From Limnohabitans sp. Bal53 (GTDB lineage: Bacteria > Pseudomonadota > Gammaproteobacteria > Burkholderiales > Burkholderiaceae_C): a stretch of DNA of 64,000 nt. Location: positions 1-64,000 of the forward strand of contig NZ_NESH01000007.1 of NCBI RefSeq assembly GCF_003063355.1, in the 5' to 3' direction. The number at the start of each line of letters is the position of its first letter. Within the stretch, counting starts at the first letter, position 1. A model generated the notes under the pieces. That model worked only from the letters and a program-made list of their open reading frames with translations. It was not told the origin of the DNA and ran no database searches. Position numbers and translations under genes: made by a program. Below are positions 62,805 to 64,000 of this stretch, one piece after another.

Positions 62805-62910
62805 GTAGGAGCCGACCCGTGGGCTATAGGCGCGGCAAACGTCCTGCGCGTGGGTGCGCTCCTCGTAGGAGCCCACCCCGTGGGCGATGGGCGTGGCACA
62901 CGCCCTGTCC
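62805..62910. repeat. REP-like doublet
   Basis: Two direct copies beginning GTAGGAGCC (62805 and 62865), 60 bases apart. Each has a GCCCAC-CCC-GTGGGC-type hairpin followed by a GGCG...CGCC stem (clearest in copy two, GGCGTG-GCA-CACGCC). The GTAG head and the position between convergent genes are typical of REP elements mobilised by RAYT transposases. No RAYT gene is in the window. Confidence 0.7.
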
Positions 62911-62918
62911 CCGCCCAC

Positions 62919-63827
62919 TCAACCCGCCCGCTTGGTCAACAAGGCCTTGGCCACATTCGAGTTGGGTTGGCGGCCCAAAAAGTCGCTGATGAAGGCCCCC
63001 GCATCCACCAGCTTGTCCAGGTCAATGCCCGTCTCAATGCCCATGCCGTGCAGCATGTACACCACGTCTTCAGTGGCCACGTTGCCCGTGGCACCCTTGG
63101 CATAAGGGCATCCGCCCAAGCCTGCTACCGACGACTGGAAGTTCCACACCCCCATTTGCAGCGCCGCCAGCGTGTTGGCGAGCGCTTGGCCGTAGGTGTC
63201 GTGAAAATGGCCGCAGATGTGGTCGATGTCGAAGTGCTGCAGCGCGGCCTCGATGGCACGCTGCACCTTGAGCGGCGTGCCAGTGCCAATGGTGTCGGCC
63301 ACGTCCACACGCTGCACGCCGATCTGCTTCATCAAACCCGCCAGGTGGGCCACGCTGGCCGGTGAGACTTCGCCCTCATAAGGGCAGCCAACCGTGCAGC
63401 TCATGGCCCCGCGAACGGCAATGCCAGCCGCCAAGGCCGCTTGCACCACGGGCGCAAAACGCTCCATGCTTTCTTCGATCGAGCAGTTGATGTTCTTCTG
63501 GCTGAAGGCTTGGCTGGCGGCACCAAAAACCACGATCTCGTCGGGCTTCGATGCGACTGCTGCCTGAAATCCGACCATGTTGGGCGTGAGCACCGAGTAG
63601 CGCACGCCGGCTTGGCGCGCTATGCCCGCCATCACGACCGCGTTGTCGGCCATCTGCGGCACCCACTTCGGGGACACAAAACTGGTGACCTCGATCTCGG
63701 TGAGGCCCGCCGCCTGCAGGCGGTGCACCAAACCAATTTTGACCTCGGCCGGAACTGGCTGCTTTTCGTTTTGCAAACCGTCACGGGGGCCGACGTCGAT
63801 GAGTTGAACGCGGGAAGGAAGGGTCAT
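62919..63827 (-). CDS. mvaB: Hydroxymethylglutaryl-CoA lyase
   Basis: Splits HMG-CoA to acetyl-CoA and acetoacetate in leucine and related catabolism; 302 residues. It begins MTLPSRVQLIDVGPRDGLQN with the metal-binding Asp and catalytic Arg. It has EVTSFVSPKWVPQMAD near 46-61, HFHDTYGQALANTLAAL near 210-226 with two metal-ligand histidines, and the active-site cysteine loop VAGLGGCPYAKGATGN near 238-253. The ATG at 63827 gives the canonical start. The next gene upstream on this strand is a 2-hydroxyacid dehydrogenase. Confidence 0.95.
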   Translation of the reverse strand: MTLPSRVQLIDVGPRDGLQNEKQPVPAEVKIGLVHRLQAAGLTEIEVTSFVSPKWVPQMADNAVVMAGIARQAGVRYSVLTPNMVGFQAAVASKPDEIVVFGAASQAFSQKNINCSIEESMERFAPVVQAALAAGIAVRGAMSCTVGCPYEGEVSPASVAHLAGLMKQIGVQRVDVADTIGTGTPLKVQRAIEAALQHFDIDHICGHFHDTYGQALANTLAALQMGVWNFQSSVAGLGGCPYAKGATGNVATEDVVYMLHGMGIETGIDLDKLVDAGAFISDFLGRQPNSNVAKALLTKRAG

Positions 63828-63843
63828 GGGATTGTCTGGATGT

Positions 63844-64000
63844 TCAATAACCGCGCTGGTGGTCCACCACGCCACGGATGGGCTCGCCGCGCTGCAGCGC
63901 CTGCATTTTGTCCACGATTTGCGCGATGCTTTCTTCGCGCAGGGTGCGGGCCGAGGTGTGCGGCGTGACGGTGATTTTCGGGTGTTGCCAGAACACATGG
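63844..64000 (-). CDS. D-isomer-specific 2-hydroxyacid dehydrogenase, C-terminal end (partial)
   Basis: The window ends inside this gene; 51 residues before the TGA are visible. HVFWQHPKITVTPHTSARTL contains the catalytic-His segment (TPHTSA) of glyoxylate/hydroxypyruvate reductases of the GhrA type. The tail EESIAQIVDKMQALQRGEPI fits that group. The NAD-binding core lies outside. It ends 17 bases before the HMG-CoA lyase start and is probably co-transcribed. Confidence 0.78.
   Translation of the reverse strand, partial: HVFWQHPKITVTPHTSARTLREESIAQIVDKMQALQRGEPIRGVVDHQRGY

Overview
The window looks like a chromosome segment of a betaproteobacterium of the order Burkholderiales, most likely Comamonadaceae (Limnohabitans or Rhodoferax type). 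The reasons are the high GC content, the protein types (a lone Bug-family binding protein, a LIV transporter packed between two CoA ligases, a double-length UvrA, a MaeB malic enzyme) and the SAH riboswitch in front of ahcY followed by tlyA and metF. It is mostly housekeeping chromosome. I see no prophage, no intact transposon, no CRISPR array and no rRNA or tRNA gene. Assignments rest on reading motifs and gene order by eye; no database search was run.

Layout. 1-1.5 kb: the end of exbD, a first glucokinase and a decayed IS3-type orfA. 1.6-11.2 kb (minus strand): an orphan Bug solute-binding protein, then a liv-type ABC operon running acyl-CoA ligase, LivG, LivH, LivM, binding protein, LivF, PaaK-like ligase. 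A divergent Crp/Fnr regulator starts at 11.3 kb. 12-17 kb: rluF, htpG, a glycine-rich lipoprotein, a scar holding two gene relics, and a second glucokinase. 17-25 kb: srkA, two beta-oxidation type enzymes, a glycosyltransferase, a NodI/NodJ-type exporter, psd and a Rieske oxygenase. 25-31.5 kb: murU, pepP, a MOSC protein, maeB, and a secreted barnase-type RNase with its barstar. 31.7-38.3 kb: ksgA-surA-lptD, divergent from amgK-rsmE. 38.3-43.7 kb: SAH riboswitch-ahcY-tlyA-metF, a HAD phosphatase and a methyltransferase. 43.8-50.4 kb: a 2189-residue UvrA carrying many in-frame repeats. 50.5-57.9 kb: a DUF294/CBS protein, a membrane PAS-exonuclease, a small membrane protein, an acetate-type symporter with its DUF4212 partner, and a second DUF4212 gene. 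57.9-64 kb: a DsbA-fold isomerase, a universal stress protein, DUF1289-ybaK, a MarR regulator, a GpgS-like glycosyltransferase fused to a HAD phosphatase, HMG-CoA lyase, and the end of a 2-hydroxyacid dehydrogenase.

How the genes work together. The liv cluster appears to import a carboxylic acid and activate it as a CoA thioester. Its divergent regulator has a perfect 18-bp palindrome overlapping a candidate promoter. AhcY and MetF belong to the methyl cycle, gated by the SAH riboswitch. AmgK and MurU form the MurNAc recycling shunt but lie 11 kb apart. LptD, SurA and KsgA form the usual outer-membrane assembly block.

The most unusual signal is inside uvrA. Three copies of a small element share a nearly invariant 32-bp core, but each is enclosed by its own, unrelated 23-26 bp inverted repeat, and all are read through in frame. 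Two copies of a second palindromic repeat and a 42-bp tandem repeat lie in the same gene. I found none of these families elsewhere in the window. Other points of interest are a probable one-polypeptide glucosylglycerate synthase/phosphatase, three stacked hairpins between the LIV binding protein and livF, a candidate very short sRNA at 60.1 kb, and a gene-loss scar at 15.6-15.8 kb.
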